This document shows positions 15,522 to 24,892 of a DNA stretch of 64,000 nt, piece by piece. The first letter of the stretch is position 1. Each line of letters starts with the position of its first letter. The notes beneath the pieces were generated by a model. The model was not told where the DNA came from. It ran no database searches and worked only from the letters and a program-made list of their open reading frames with translations. Source of the stretch: Chitinilyticum litopenaei DSM 21440 (GTDB lineage Bacteria; Pseudomonadota; Gammaproteobacteria; Burkholderiales; Chitinibacteraceae); NCBI RefSeq assembly GCF_000428145.1, contig NZ_ATZJ01000002.1, positions 124,001 through 188,000 on the forward strand. Direction: 5' to 3'. The position numbers were made by a program, and so were the translations under genes.

Positions 15522-17891
15522 TCAGTTCAGCGCATCGACGCTGTCTGCCGTATCGAGCAGCGATTCGATGGCGCGCTCGAACAGCGGCGCATCTTCCAGC
15601 AGGCGCAATCGGCCATTGCCCAGCATGCGGCGGAACAGCTGGACGCTGAGCAGGCTGGGCGCAGCCTGATCGGCCAGCGTCAATACCATGCTCGATTCGT
15701 TCGGGCTCATCCAGCACAGTTTGGCGGCCACCGGGCTGCCGACGATATTGATTTCGATCGCCACCCCGGCGCGCAGGCGGGCAAACAGTTCGTCGAATTC
15801 GGCCTCGGCCAGCGGGCCAATGCCCAGGCTTTCGTCATCATTGTTCGGCTGCGCAGCGACGAGCAGGTCGATGTGCTCCAGCTCGGCCTGGATTTCGCCA
15901 ATGGCCTGCTGCAGGAGCACCGGATTGACCTGCTCCAGCGGCGGCAGGCTGGCGGGATCGGGCTCTTGGGCCGACTGACCGATGAAATCGCTGAACTGCG
16001 CACGCAGCTCGGCAATGCTGGGCACGGTCGCCGTCGTCTGGCTGACGCGCAGTGCATGCCGATGGGCCTCGACCAGCCAGCCCAGCAGGGCCTGCCGCTG
16101 CTCGGCATGCCAGGGGGTATGAACCAGCCCTTCATTCAGTGTGGCCAGCATCGGCGGAATCAGCGCCAGCAGGGTCTGCCGTTCGCTGCGGTCGGCTTTG
16201 GGTGCGATGCTCCACAAGAGCTCGGGCACCAGCATGCGGTAACGCAGGGCGCTCACCGGATCCTCGCGCTCGGCGAATTCGATGGCGTAGGCCCAAGTAT
16301 TGCCAAGAAAATCCTGCAGATACGGGTCCAGCGTAAAGGGCGCGAGCGCGTCGGCCACCTGCGCGGTGATGCGGGCATAGCGCAGCGTGCGGCTCTCCGC
16401 GCTTTCCATGGCGCGCGCGGCGCGGTCGACCTTGTCGTTCGCCGCGCGCAGCTCGCGGGCGATGAAGGCATCCAGCTCGTCGAGCATGCTGGAAAACAGC
16501 GCAATGCCCTCATCCTCGCCGGCCAGCAGGGCCTCGATGATGCGGCGGATTTCCGCCGTGACGCGCTCGGCGCCGGGGTCGAGCTGCTGCAGGCCCTGGG
16601 CGATCGAGCCTATGCGGTTGACCAGGAGGCGCGCCGGATGATGCTTCTGCGAGAACAGCGCCGGATCCTGCAGCGCCGACTTCAGCACCAGCAATTGCAG
16701 GCGGCCAAGCTGGGCGCGGATTTCGGCGGGCACCTGGCCATCGCGCAGAATGAATTCGAACAGCATGCCGACGATGTCGATGATCATCTGTTCGTTGAGG
16801 TCGGCACTGGCCTCGCTCAGTTGCGGACGCATTTCCAGAATCAGGTTGCGAACCTGCCCTTCGCTGTCGAGCAGCGTGGCGCCGCCGGCAAAACTGGTCT
16901 GCTGCAGTTCGCTCAGCGAGTCTTTCAGCGAGGGCGTCAGCGGCAGTCCGGCGCGTGCCGGCACGCCACCGGTAAAGAAGCCGCGCACGGCCTGACCCAG
17001 ACCCTGCACGCTGGCAAGCCAGCCGCCGGCCTGCGCGGCGGGCGCTTCGGGCTGCGCCAGCGCTACCGCCGACCAGCCACCCACCGCGACATCCGGCGTG
17101 ACGCCGGCTGCCTGGGCGCGCACCAGTTCCAGCAAGCGGTTCAGGCGCTGCGGGGCCGCAGCCGCCTGGGCAGCAGTCAGCGTCTCGCCGGCCGCCGGCA
17201 GGGGGGCGTCATCCGCGGTGACGGGCATGTGACCAGGCAGCTGGCGAATGCGCAGCTGCAGCTGGGCGGCGATGCCGTGATTGGCCAGCAGCAGGTTGAG
17301 CTCGGCATAGATGCCCTGCACCTTGCCAAGCAGTTCATCCGCCAGTACGGCGGTCAGCAAGTCCTGCTGGCTGGGGGTGAGATTCAGCGTTTCAACCGCC
17401 ATGCCCAGGCAACGCGACAGCAGATAGGGCCGGAAGGGGTTTTCGCGCTCGTTGATGTTGTCCTGGTCAAAGAGCACGGCCATGCGGATGTTCAGATCGC
17501 GCAACTGCTCCTCGGCCGAATGACGCATGCGCGTGGTGATTTCGTCGATGCGCAATTCGCCGTCAAAGGCCGAGACATCGACCAGGGAGAGTGACTGGCT
17601 GTTGAAGGCTTCGGAAAAGGATGGGCGAAAGGTGCTGTAGGCGGTCTGGTAACTGCGGTTGAGCAGGCGCTCCATGGCGGAAACCAGATTGTCCTGGATT
17701 TCCTGCTGCCGGGACATGACGATCACGCGGATATCGAGCAGATCGCGCTGCTCGACAATGCTTCCCGCCCGATCCGCCATGCCAAAGAGCGTGTCGGCCG
17801 CGCGGGCGATCAGGCCGTCGATGGCCTGATTGAACACCCGCAGGAAGGTGGTCCGCGTGATGTTTAGCAGATCGTTTCTGTCCATGACCAT
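15522..17891 (-). CDS. DUF1631 family protein
   Basis: This large soluble protein of about 789 residues is recognised as DUF1631 from its N-terminal segment (RTTFLRVFNQAIDGLIARAADTLF, given here in parts) and its largely helical body. The last 110 residues (SPVAAKLCWMSPNESS and on) look like a small beta-rich domain, reminiscent of PilZ-type folds; that is an inference. The function of DUF1631 is not established to my knowledge. Start is uncertain: I use the ATG at 17891, with a second ATG at 17885, and neither has a strong ribosome-binding site. Confidence 0.7.
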   Translation of the reverse strand: MVMDRNDLLNITRTTFLRVFNQAIDGLIARAADTLFGMADRAGSIVEQRDLLDIRVIVMSRQQEIQDNLVSAMERLLNRSYQTAYSTFRPSFSEAFNSQSLSLVDVSAFDGELRIDEITTRMRHSAEEQLRDLNIRMAVLFDQDNINERENPFRPYLLSRCLGMAVETLNLTPSQQDLLTAVLADELLGKVQGIYAELNLLLANHGIAAQLQLRIRQLPGHMPVTADDAPLPAAGETLTAAQAAAAPQRLNRLLELVRAQAAGVTPDVAVGGWSAVALAQPEAPAAQAGGWLASVQGLGQAVRGFFTGGVPARAGLPLTPSLKDSLSELQQTSFAGGATLLDSEGQVRNLILEMRPQLSEASADLNEQMIIDIVGMLFEFILRDGQVPAEIRAQLGRLQLLVLKSALQDPALFSQKHHPARLLVNRIGSIAQGLQQLDPGAERVTAEIRRIIEALLAGEDEGIALFSSMLDELDAFIARELRAANDKVDRAARAMESAESRTLRYARITAQVADALAPFTLDPYLQDFLGNTWAYAIEFAEREDPVSALRYRMLVPELLWSIAPKADRSERQTLLALIPPMLATLNEGLVHTPWHAEQRQALLGWLVEAHRHALRVSQTTATVPSIAELRAQFSDFIGQSAQEPDPASLPPLEQVNPVLLQQAIGEIQAELEHIDLLVAAQPNNDDESLGIGPLAEAEFDELFARLRAGVAIEINIVGSPVAAKLCWMSPNESSMVLTLADQAAPSLLSVQLFRRMLGNGRLRLLEDAPLFERAIESLLDTADSVDALN

Positions 17892-18074
17892 CCAACTTGT
17901 TCGGTATGTTGTCGTTATTGCTGGCTGTTGCGCACCAGAGGGCCGGCGCCTGTCCGGCACCGACGCGCGATTATAAGCGCTTCACCTTACGCCGCGTAGA
18001 TTGCGGCGACAAGCAGCAGACAATGGGGCGGCCCTGCGGGGTGAACGGCAGCGGGCGGCGTCCGCCGGACATGC

Positions 18075-18106
18075 AAAAAACAACAGCCACCCGAAGGTGG
18101 CTGTTG
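18075..18106 (-). terminator. Intrinsic terminator of the fab cluster
   Basis: On the minus strand the stem CAACAGCCACC/GGTGGCTGTTG with a TTCG-type loop is followed by six Ts. It lies 24 nt after the fabF stop. Confidence 0.9.
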
Positions 18107-18129
18107 TGGCAGGGCTGGCAAGTGCCTGC

Positions 18130-19371
18130 TTATACCCGCTTGAATACCAGCGTGCCGTTGGTGCCGCCAAAACCGAAGGAATTGGAGATCGCCACGTCAA
18201 TCTTCATGTCGCGGGCGGTATTGGCGCAGTAGTCCAGATCGCAGCCGGCCTCGATGTCCTGCTCGACCAGATTGATGGTCGGCGGGGAAACCTGGTTGTG
18301 GATGGCCAGAATCGAGTAGATCGCCTCGACACCGCCGGCACCGCCCAGCAGATGGCCGGTCATCGACTTGGTCGAGTTCACCACCAGCTTCTTGGCATGT
18401 TCGCCAAACGCCAGCTTCAGCGCATTGGTTTCATTGGCGTCGCCCAGCGGGGTCGAGGTGCCGTGCGCGTTCACGTACTGCACTTCGTCCGGATTCACAC
18501 CGGCATCGCGCAGCGCGTTGGCCACGCCGCGCGCCGGGCCCTCGGCATTCGGTGCGGTGATGTGGTGCGCATCCGAGCTCATGCCAAAACCCACCAGCTC
18601 GGCGTAAATCTTCGCGCCGCGCTTCCTGGCATGTTCGTATTCTTCGAGCACCAGCACGCCGGCACCCTCGCCCATCACGAAGCCGTCGCGGCCCTTGTCC
18701 CAGGGACGCGAGGCCGTCGCCGGATCGTCGTTGCGGGTGGACAGCGCCTTCATTGCGGCAAAGCCGCCCACGCCCAGACGCGAAATCGCGCCCTCGGCGC
18801 CGCCTGCCACCATCACGTCGGCATCGCCGTACTGGATGATGCGGGCTGCGTCGCCAATGGCGTGCGCGCCGGTCGTGCAGGCGGAAACAATGCCGTAGCT
18901 GGGGCCCTGATAGCCCTTGAGAATGGTCACGTGGCCGGCAATCAGGTTGATCAGCGAACCCGGAATGAAGAAGGGACCGATCTTGCGCGGGCCGCCTTCG
19001 ATCAGGTCGACACCGGTGTTCTCGATCAGCGGCAGACCGCCGATGCCGGAACCGATATTGACGCCAACGCGGGTCTTGTCGAGGTCGGCCACATCGTCCA
19101 GGCCGGAATCGGTCACGGCCTGCAGCGCAGCAGCAATGCCGAAATGGATGAACAGATCCATGCGGCGGGCGTCTTTCGGGCTGATGTACTGGCTGATGTC
19201 GAAATCGCGCACTTCACCGGCAATCTGGCAAGCCAGGTCGCTGGCGTCGAAACGGGTGATGCGGCCGATGCCGGACTTGCCGGCCAAGAGATTGGCCCAG
19301 CCGGTGGCGACATCATTGCCGATCGGCGAAACATGGCCCAGGCCAGTGACCACTACTCTGCGTTTGGACAC
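18130..19371 (-). CDS. fabF: Beta-ketoacyl-ACP synthase II FabF
   Basis: This 413-residue condensing enzyme elongates fatty acids by joining malonyl-ACP to acyl-ACP. The nucleophile is C165 in SACTTGAHAIG, with catalytic histidines in NAHGTSTPLGD and TGHLLGGAGG. I set a GTG start at 19371 (MSKRRVVVTGLG) because GGAGAG lies 8 nt upstream and the length equals that of the family. It is the last gene of the cluster and is followed by a terminator. It lies 127 nt from acpP. Confidence 0.97.
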   Translation of the reverse strand: MSKRRVVVTGLGHVSPIGNDVATGWANLLAGKSGIGRITRFDASDLACQIAGEVRDFDISQYISPKDARRMDLFIHFGIAAALQAVTDSGLDDVADLDKTRVGVNIGSGIGGLPLIENTGVDLIEGGPRKIGPFFIPGSLINLIAGHVTILKGYQGPSYGIVSACTTGAHAIGDAARIIQYGDADVMVAGGAEGAISRLGVGGFAAMKALSTRNDDPATASRPWDKGRDGFVMGEGAGVLVLEEYEHARKRGAKIYAELVGFGMSSDAHHITAPNAEGPARGVANALRDAGVNPDEVQYVNAHGTSTPLGDANETNALKLAFGEHAKKLVVNSTKSMTGHLLGGAGGVEAIYSILAIHNQVSPPTINLVEQDIEAGCDLDYCANTARDMKIDVAISNSFGFGGTNGTLVFKRV

Positions 19372-19498
19372 AGTGGAACTCTCCAGAAACGATGCCGGCA
19401 ACACGTCCGGCATGGCGCCTGCGAATGCGCAGGCCGAATGCGACAAGACCCCTGCGCTGACTGCATGAGTCAGGGCAGAGGTCTGTAAACAAGGCGGA

Positions 19499-19738
19499 TT
19501 ACTTGCTCAGGTTGGCGCTGACGTAGTCAACGGCTTGCTGAACGGTAGTGATCTTTTCAGCTTCTTCGTCGGGGATTTCGCACTCGAATTCTTCTTCGAG
19601 AGCCATCACCAGTTCAACGGTGTCAAGGGAGTCGGCGCCGAGGTCGTTCACGAAGGACGACTCGATCTTGACGTCGGTTTCCGGCACGCCAAGTTGTTCG
19701 GCTACGATTTTCTTAACGCGTTGTTCGATGTTTTCCAT
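19499..19738 (-). CDS. acpP: Acyl carrier protein AcpP
   Basis: The acidic 79-residue carrier holds growing acyl chains on a 4'-phosphopantetheine arm. The attachment site is S37 in GADSLDTVEL. Start MENIEQRVKKIV is typical. A 196-nt gap and a plausible promoter separate it from fabG, consistent with independent high-level expression. The acpP-fabF gap holds two small hairpins. Confidence 0.98.
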   Translation of the reverse strand: MENIEQRVKKIVAEQLGVPETDVKIESSFVNDLGADSLDTVELVMALEEEFECEIPDEEAEKITTVQQAVDYVSANLSK

Positions 19739-19785
19739 GGATTTTTCCCAAGCCTTCCTAGCTGTGTTGGATGAAAAGCGACCGC

Positions 19786-19814
19786 ATTCTATCAAAAATC
19801 CGCGCGCATGTAAC
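19786..19814 (-). promoter_or_regulatory. Predicted sigma-70 promoter for acpP
   Basis: On the minus strand GTTACA and TAGAAT are separated by 17 nt, about 48 nt upstream of the acpP start. The -10 matches five of six consensus bases and the -35 four of six. This is a pattern match only. Confidence 0.45.
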
Positions 19815-19934
19815 GGCGCGTATTTGCATTCGGTCAAACGGGCGCAGTCTAACCGAGGCGGCGGCAATTGCAAATAGACCGCCGCCCGGTGTCACATTTA
19901 CTTCATCGGCCCGGCGGTTTGCCGCAGACCTGAA

Positions 19935-20678
19935 TCAGTTCATGAACATGCCGCCGTTGACATGCATGGTGTTGCCGGTGATATAGGACGCGCGATCCGA
20001 AGCGAGGAAACCGACGGCGTCGGCGATGTCCTTCGGCAGGCCCAGACGGCCCAGCGCAATCGCCTCGACCAGCTTGGCCTTCTGCTCGTCCGGCAGCGCC
20101 TTGGTCATGTCGGTGTCGATGAAACCGGGCGCAACCGCATTGACCGTCACGCCGCGGCTGCCGATTTCCTTGGCCAGCGACTTGGTGAAGCCGAACAGCG
20201 CGGCCTTGGCGGCCGAGTAGTTGGTCTGCCCGGCATTGCCGGTCGCGCCGACGACGGAAGCAATATTGATGATGCGCCCCCAGCGCGCCTTCATCATGCC
20301 GCGCATCACCGCCTTGCTGAGCTGGTACACCGGCTTGAGGTTGGTGGCCATGATGGCGTCCCACTCCTCGTCCTTCATGCGCATCAGCAGATTGTCGCGC
20401 GTGATGCCGGCGTTGTTGACCAGCACGGCGACCGGGCCGTAGTCCTTTTCGATGGCGGCGATGATGGCCTCGCAGGCGCCCTCTTCGGTCACATTCAGGC
20501 GCAGGCCCGCGCCGGCGGCACCGGCTTCTTTCAGATAAGCGGTAATCGCTTCGGCGCCGCTGTCGCTGGTCGCGGTACCGATCACGGTAGCACCCTGGCT
20601 GGCGAGCTCGAGCGCGATGGCCTGACCGATGCCACGGGATGCGCCGGTCACCAGCGCGACTTTTCCTGCAAGACTCAT
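19935..20678 (-). CDS. fabG: 3-oxoacyl-ACP reductase FabG
   Basis: This 247-residue short-chain dehydrogenase reduces 3-oxoacyl-ACP with NADPH. The cofactor motif is TGASRGIG at 11-18. The catalytic triad is S141, Y154 and K158 (NYSAAKAA). NNAG is at 88-91. Start ATG at 20678. A 59-bp repeat sits between it and fabD. Confidence 0.97.
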   Translation of the reverse strand: MSLAGKVALVTGASRGIGQAIALELASQGATVIGTATSDSGAEAITAYLKEAGAAGAGLRLNVTEEGACEAIIAAIEKDYGPVAVLVNNAGITRDNLLMRMKDEEWDAIMATNLKPVYQLSKAVMRGMMKARWGRIINIASVVGATGNAGQTNYSAAKAALFGFTKSLAKEIGSRGVTVNAVAPGFIDTDMTKALPDEQKAKLVEAIALGRLGLPKDIADAVGFLASDRASYITGNTMHVNGGMFMN

Positions 20679-20722
20679 GGTTCAATCCTTGTTGTGCGTG
20701 CCAGCTTGCGCCGGCAAACCAG

Positions 20723-20781
20723 ATACATGACAACCCATAACGCTGCAGCCTTTACTCAAGAAAGGCTGCAACAGCATACCC
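20723..20781. repeat. 59-bp TATACC-type dispersed repeat (fabD-fabG spacer)
   Basis: It runs from ATACATG to ATACCC, with a strong central hairpin GCTGCAGCCTTT / AAAGGCTGCA. It is exactly 59 bp. Its right edge touches the fabD stop codon at 20782, and it fills about half of the fabD-fabG spacer. Confidence 0.8.
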
Positions 20782-21711
20782 TTAGAGAACAGCCTTGAGC
20801 TCGTCAAAGGCGGCGAGGCTGGTCAGCGCGACGTGCTGCGCATCGGCGGCCAGACGCTTGTTCAAGCCAACCAGCACCTTGCCCGGACCGCATTCGGCAA
20901 TCACCGACGCGCCATCGGCCGCCATTTTCTGCACGGTTTCCACCCAGCGCACCGGCTGATACAGCTGGCGCGTCAGCGCGTCGCGGATCTGCGCCGGATC
21001 GGTGTAGGCCACGACGTCGGCATTGTGGATCACCGGGAAGGTCGGCGCGGAAATGGTGATCTGCGCAAGCGCTGCGGCCAGCTTTTCGGCGGCCGGCTTC
21101 ATCAGCGCGCAGTGCGAGGGCACCGACACCGGCAGCGGCAGCGCGCGCTTGGCGCCCTTGTCCTTGCACAGTGCCATCGCTCTTTCAACCGCCGCTTTGT
21201 TGCCGGCGATCACTACCTGGCCCTGCGAATTGAAATTCACCGCCTCGACAACCTCGCCCTGCGCGGCCTCGGCACATGCGGCAACAATATCAGCATCGGC
21301 CAGGCCCAGAATCGCCGCCATCGCGCCGACGCCTTCCGGCACCGCAGCCTGCATGGCTTCGGCACGCAGGCGCACCAGACGCACGGCATCGGCAAAGGCA
21401 ATCGAACCGGCGCAGGCCAGCGCGGTGTATTCGCCCAGCGAATGGCCGGCAGCCACCACCGGCAGCGCGCCGCCCTGCGCGGTCCACGCGCGGAAGACCG
21501 CCACGCCGGCGGTCAGCATCAGCGGCTGGGTGTTGACGGTGGCATTGATGACGGCCACATCGGCGTCGGGCTGGATCATCGCCCACAGATCCTGGCCCAG
21601 CGCGGCACTGGCTTCTTCAAAGGTCTGGCGCACGCTGGCGTCATCAAGAAAGCCGGCCATCATGCCCAGCGACTGCGAACCCTGACCGGGGAATACGAAA
21701 GCAAGAGACAT
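20782..21711 (-). CDS. fabD: Malonyl-CoA:ACP transacylase FabD
   Basis: This 309-residue enzyme loads malonate from CoA onto ACP. The nucleophile is S91 in GHSLGEYTALA, and the partner histidine lies in SVPSHCALM. The oxyanion motif FPGQGSQ is at 7-13. Start ATG at 21711. It lies between fabH and fabG, with repeat elements on both sides. Confidence 0.97.
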   Translation of the reverse strand: MSLAFVFPGQGSQSLGMMAGFLDDASVRQTFEEASAALGQDLWAMIQPDADVAVINATVNTQPLMLTAGVAVFRAWTAQGGALPVVAAGHSLGEYTALACAGSIAFADAVRLVRLRAEAMQAAVPEGVGAMAAILGLADADIVAACAEAAQGEVVEAVNFNSQGQVVIAGNKAAVERAMALCKDKGAKRALPLPVSVPSHCALMKPAAEKLAAALAQITISAPTFPVIHNADVVAYTDPAQIRDALTRQLYQPVRWVETVQKMAADGASVIAECGPGKVLVGLNKRLAADAQHVALTSLAAFDELKAVL

Positions 21712-21727
21712 GTGTAAAACCTCGTAA

Positions 21728-21803
21728 GGTGTGAGGTGTGAGGTGTGAGGCGCAAGTGCGATGCAAGGTTTTACACCACCCCCCTCACGCCTCTCCCCTC
21801 ACC
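21728..21803. repeat. TGAGGTG/CCTCAC inverted repeat (fabH-fabD spacer)
   Basis: Tandem GTGAGGTGTGAGG units on the left pair with CACCCCCCTCACGCC and CCTCAC on the right. It is the same family as 2316-2383. It fills the 96-nt gap between fabH and fabD. Confidence 0.75.
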
Positions 21804-21807
21804 CAAA

Positions 21808-22764
21808 TTAAAATTTGGCCAGCACCGAGCCCCAGGCAAAACCGCCACCGATGCCTTCCATCAGGATGGTCTGGCCGCGCTGGATGCGGCCGCTTTTCAC
21901 GCCGGCATCGAGCGCCAGCGGAATCGACGCGGCCGAGGTATTGCCGTGCTCGGCCACCGTGACAATGACCTTGTCCATGGACAGCTGCAAGTGCTTGGCG
22001 GTGGACTCGATGATGCGGATATTGGCTTGGTGCGGCACCAGCCAGTCGATGTCCGCCTTGTCCAGGCCCGCTTTTTCCAGCGTTTCTTCGGCGACGGCCG
22101 ACAGCGCCTTCACGGCAAACTTGAAGACCGCGCTGCCATCCATGTGGATGAAGGCCTCGCCGTCGATGGCGTTGGCCACCGTGCGGCCCGGCGTTTTCAG
22201 AATGCCGTTGTAGCGGCCGTCGGCGTGCAGGTGCGTCGCCAGAATGCCGGTTTCCTCGTCACTTTTGAGCACCACGGCGCCGGCGCCGTCACCGAACAGC
22301 ACGCAGGTGTTGCGGTCGTTCCAGTTGACGATGTTCGAGAGCTTTTCCGCGCCAACGACGACGGCGCACTTCGCCGCGCCGCTCTTGATGAACTGGTCGG
22401 CGGTGGTCAGCGCATAGACGAAACCGGCGCACACGGCCTGCATGTCAAAAGCCGGAAAGCCGTGCACACCCAGCTTCTCCTGCAAGATGCACGCGGTAGA
22501 CGGAAAGATGTTGTCGGGCGTGGTGGTGGCGACGATCAGCAGATCGACTTCGCCGGCGGTGACGCCAGCACTGGCGAGCGCTTGCTGCACCGCAGCCAGC
22601 GCCATGTCGGACGTGCTTTCCTCTGCCGCGGCGATATGGCGCTGACGGATGCCGGTGCGCGCCACAATCCATTCGTCACTGGTCTCGACCCTGGCCGCCA
22701 GATCGTGGTTGCTCAGGATGCGCTCGGGCAGATAACTGCCCGTGCCTGCAATGCGGGAAAACAT
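21808..22764 (-). CDS. fabH: Beta-ketoacyl-ACP synthase III FabH
   Basis: This 318-residue initiating condensing enzyme joins acetyl-CoA and malonyl-ACP. The nucleophile is C112 in QAVCAGFVYAL. The remaining triad members lie in VPHQANIRI and EHGNTSAAS. I chose the ATG at 22764 because AAGGAG precedes it and the protein begins FSRIAGTGSYLP as in the family. A 207-nt spacer separates it from plsX. Confidence 0.97.
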   Translation of the reverse strand: MFSRIAGTGSYLPERILSNHDLAARVETSDEWIVARTGIRQRHIAAAEESTSDMALAAVQQALASAGVTAGEVDLLIVATTTPDNIFPSTACILQEKLGVHGFPAFDMQAVCAGFVYALTTADQFIKSGAAKCAVVVGAEKLSNIVNWNDRNTCVLFGDGAGAVVLKSDEETGILATHLHADGRYNGILKTPGRTVANAIDGEAFIHMDGSAVFKFAVKALSAVAEETLEKAGLDKADIDWLVPHQANIRIIESTAKHLQLSMDKVIVTVAEHGNTSAASIPLALDAGVKSGRIQRGQTILMEGIGGGFAWGSVLAKF

Positions 22765-22971
22765 AAACGGACTCCTTCGTTTGGCAGGCGTCGTGAAAAC
22801 AGCCTGCGGCCCGTTTTTCACGGCAAAGCCGGGAAAAATGCCTGAAAAACAACAATAAACCCTTGACTGTACAAGTGGCGACTTGCGCCGGGCCGTACCC
22901 GGCGGCGGATGCCGGCGAAAACCCGGCTTTTAACACACTGCGGACGCTGCAGCAGCCTGCCGGAACGCCGT

Positions 22972-24009
22972 TTACTGCACCGCCGCCGACTCGCCCAGAT
23001 CGGCGACCTGCTGCTGCACCTGATCGGTAATGCGCTGGATGACCCCAGCGCGCGCCTCTTCCAGCGCCTGCTTGAGCGCCCAGTAAAAGGCCAGCTCGTC
23101 GGCGCCGCCGTGGCTTTTCACCACGATGCCGCGCAGCCCCAGCAGCGAGGCGCCATTGTAGCGGCGCGGATCCATACGCTTCCTGAACCGGTTGAGTACC
23201 GGCATCGCGCACAGGGCCAGCAGCTTGCTGACGGGGCCTCGGGTGAATTCTTCCTTGATGAAGTCGGCCATCATCTTGGCCAGCCCTTCGGATGCCTTCA
23301 GCGCGATATTGCCGGGAAAGCCGTCGCAGGCAATCACATCGACATTGCCGCTGTAGAGATCGTCACCTTCGACATTGCCGATGAAATTCAGCGGGGACTG
23401 GCGCAACAGTTCGGCCGCCCCCTTGACCTGCTCATTGCCCTTGATTTCTTCCTCACCCACATTGAGCAGGCCGACTCGCGGACGGGGCTGCTGACGCAGC
23501 GCCTCGAACAGCGCCGAGCCCATGATGGCGAACTGCACCAGTTGCGCGGCAGTGCAATCGACATTGGCGCCCAGATCCAGCACGCAGGTCTCACCCCCCT
23601 TGCGGGTTGGCAGCAGCTTGGCAATCGCCGGACGATCCACCCCCGGGATGGTTTTCAGCACGAAACGTGCGGTGGCCATCAGCGCCCCGGTATTGCCGGC
23701 CGAGACACAGGCATTGGCCTCGCCGGTCTTGACCAGATTGATCGCCACGCGCATTGATGAATCTTTCTTGTTCTTCATCGCCGACTGCGGCGACTCGTCC
23801 ATCGCGACCACTTCACTGGCCGGATGCACGCGCAGGCGCGGGCCGGTTTCGGTGCGATGCGCCTTCAGCTCGGCGGCAATGGCGTCGGGCAGGCCGACCA
23901 GCACCACATCGACATCGGCATGCTCGCGCAGGAAGCGCAACACGGCCGGCACGGTCACGTGCGTACCGTGATCGCCGCCCATTGCATCAACTGCTACGGT
24001 AATTTCCAT
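22972..24009 (-). CDS. plsX: Phosphate acyltransferase PlsX
   Basis: This 345-residue enzyme converts acyl-ACP to acyl-phosphate, the first step of phospholipid synthesis in the PlsX/PlsY route. The N-terminus VAVDAMGGDHG and the segments NTGALMATARF and LDLGANVDC are characteristic. It lies between rpmF and fabH, the widely conserved order. Confidence 0.96.
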   Translation of the reverse strand: MEITVAVDAMGGDHGTHVTVPAVLRFLREHADVDVVLVGLPDAIAAELKAHRTETGPRLRVHPASEVVAMDESPQSAMKNKKDSSMRVAINLVKTGEANACVSAGNTGALMATARFVLKTIPGVDRPAIAKLLPTRKGGETCVLDLGANVDCTAAQLVQFAIMGSALFEALRQQPRPRVGLLNVGEEEIKGNEQVKGAAELLRQSPLNFIGNVEGDDLYSGNVDVIACDGFPGNIALKASEGLAKMMADFIKEEFTRGPVSKLLALCAMPVLNRFRKRMDPRRYNGASLLGLRGIVVKSHGGADELAFYWALKQALEEARAGVIQRITDQVQQQVADLGESAAVQ

Positions 24010-24028
24010 CAGGCTATCCAGAATGACG

Positions 24029-24092
24029 AACGGCGCAAACAGGATTGCCTGTTTGCGCCGTTGAGACTAAATCTTTGCTTGCGCAAGGATTT
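24029..24092 (-). other. Two stem-loops between rpmF and plsX
   Basis: The first is a perfect 15-bp inverted repeat AACGGCGCAAACAGG / CCTGTTTGCGCCGTT (24029-24062, 4-nt loop). The second is AAATCTTTGC / GCAAGGATTT (24069-24092, 9 of 10 matches). Neither has a strong T-run on the minus strand, so they may be processing, stability or attenuation structures rather than a full terminator. Confidence 0.65.
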
Positions 24093-24098
24093 AATGAA

Positions 24099-24275
24099 TT
24101 ACTCGCCCTTGGCCTTGACCACGCGACGGCCCTTGTAGAAGCCATCCGGGCTGACGTGATGCGGACGATGCACGGTGCCGCGCTCGTCAACGGCGATCGC
24201 CGGAGCGGTCAGGAAATCGTGAGCGCGGTGCATGCCACGCTTGGACGGGGACTTTTTGTTCTGTTGAACGGCCAT
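24099..24275 (-). CDS. rpmF: 50S ribosomal protein bL32
   Basis: The 58-residue protein begins MAVQQNKKSPSKRGMHRAHD, the conserved L32 N-terminus. The zinc-ribbon cysteines of some L32 forms are absent, so this is the zinc-free type. GGAG is present upstream of the start at 24275. It lies between yceD and plsX, the classic arrangement linking ribosome and lipid synthesis. Confidence 0.97.
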   Translation of the reverse strand: MAVQQNKKSPSKRGMHRAHDFLTAPAIAVDERGTVHRPHHVSPDGFYKGRRVVKAKGE

Positions 24276-24312
24276 GATTACTACTCCTTGAAAACCAGTT
24301 TTTCAGTTTCAG

Positions 24313-24801
24313 TTATTCCGCTTTCCTGGTTTTCAACTGAGCCAGGACAGCAAACGGATTCGGTTTGTCCGACACGATCATGACGTCATCGGCGTCACAA
24401 CGGTCGTGGCGCGGCGCGTACGGCAGCGCCAGCAATACTTCTTCTTCGACCAGCGCCAGCACATCCAGCGCGGGATCGATCAGCAGGCCCTCGAGGTCTT
24501 CGTCAGCCTCTTCGGCTTCGTCCAGCAGAGCCTCGTCGGCAAACTGGGTCAGTACCGTCTCGCAGGCCAGCTGGAATGGCATGGCCTTGAGACAGCGCTG
24601 GCAGCGCAATTGCAGCTCGCCGCTGACCTGCAGGAACAGATAAGGCCGCTCCAGCTTGTCGACACCGCCTTCCAGCGACCAGACCAGCTCGGCAGCATGA
24701 TCCAGCACGGCATCGGCCAGTCGCGGCAGGCTTGCTACCGCCACTTTTCCTGCCAGCTGCTCGCGGGCAATCGCAAATTCTGCGCTATTGATCACGGACA
24801 T
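24313..24801 (-). CDS. yceD: DUF177 protein YceD
   Basis: This protein of about 162 residues belongs to the YceD/DUF177 family, associated with 23S rRNA and ribosome accumulation. The core motif LRCQRCLKAM and the acidic segment EEADEDLEG are typical. Start is uncertain: ATGs lie at 24801 and 24810 and neither has a strong ribosome-binding site. It is the first gene of the minus-strand cluster and is divergent from maf. Confidence 0.88.
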   Translation of the reverse strand: MSVINSAEFAIAREQLAGKVAVASLPRLADAVLDHAAELVWSLEGGVDKLERPYLFLQVSGELQLRCQRCLKAMPFQLACETVLTQFADEALLDEAEEADEDLEGLLIDPALDVLALVEEEVLLALPYAPRHDRCDADDVMIVSDKPNPFAVLAQLKTRKAE

Positions 24802-24892
24802 GGCAAGCATCGGCAACCCAAGAAACCGCGCATGATACAATCCCGCCACACTGGCTGTCAAAGCTTTAGACGCGCACCAATCCGGAATTCAC

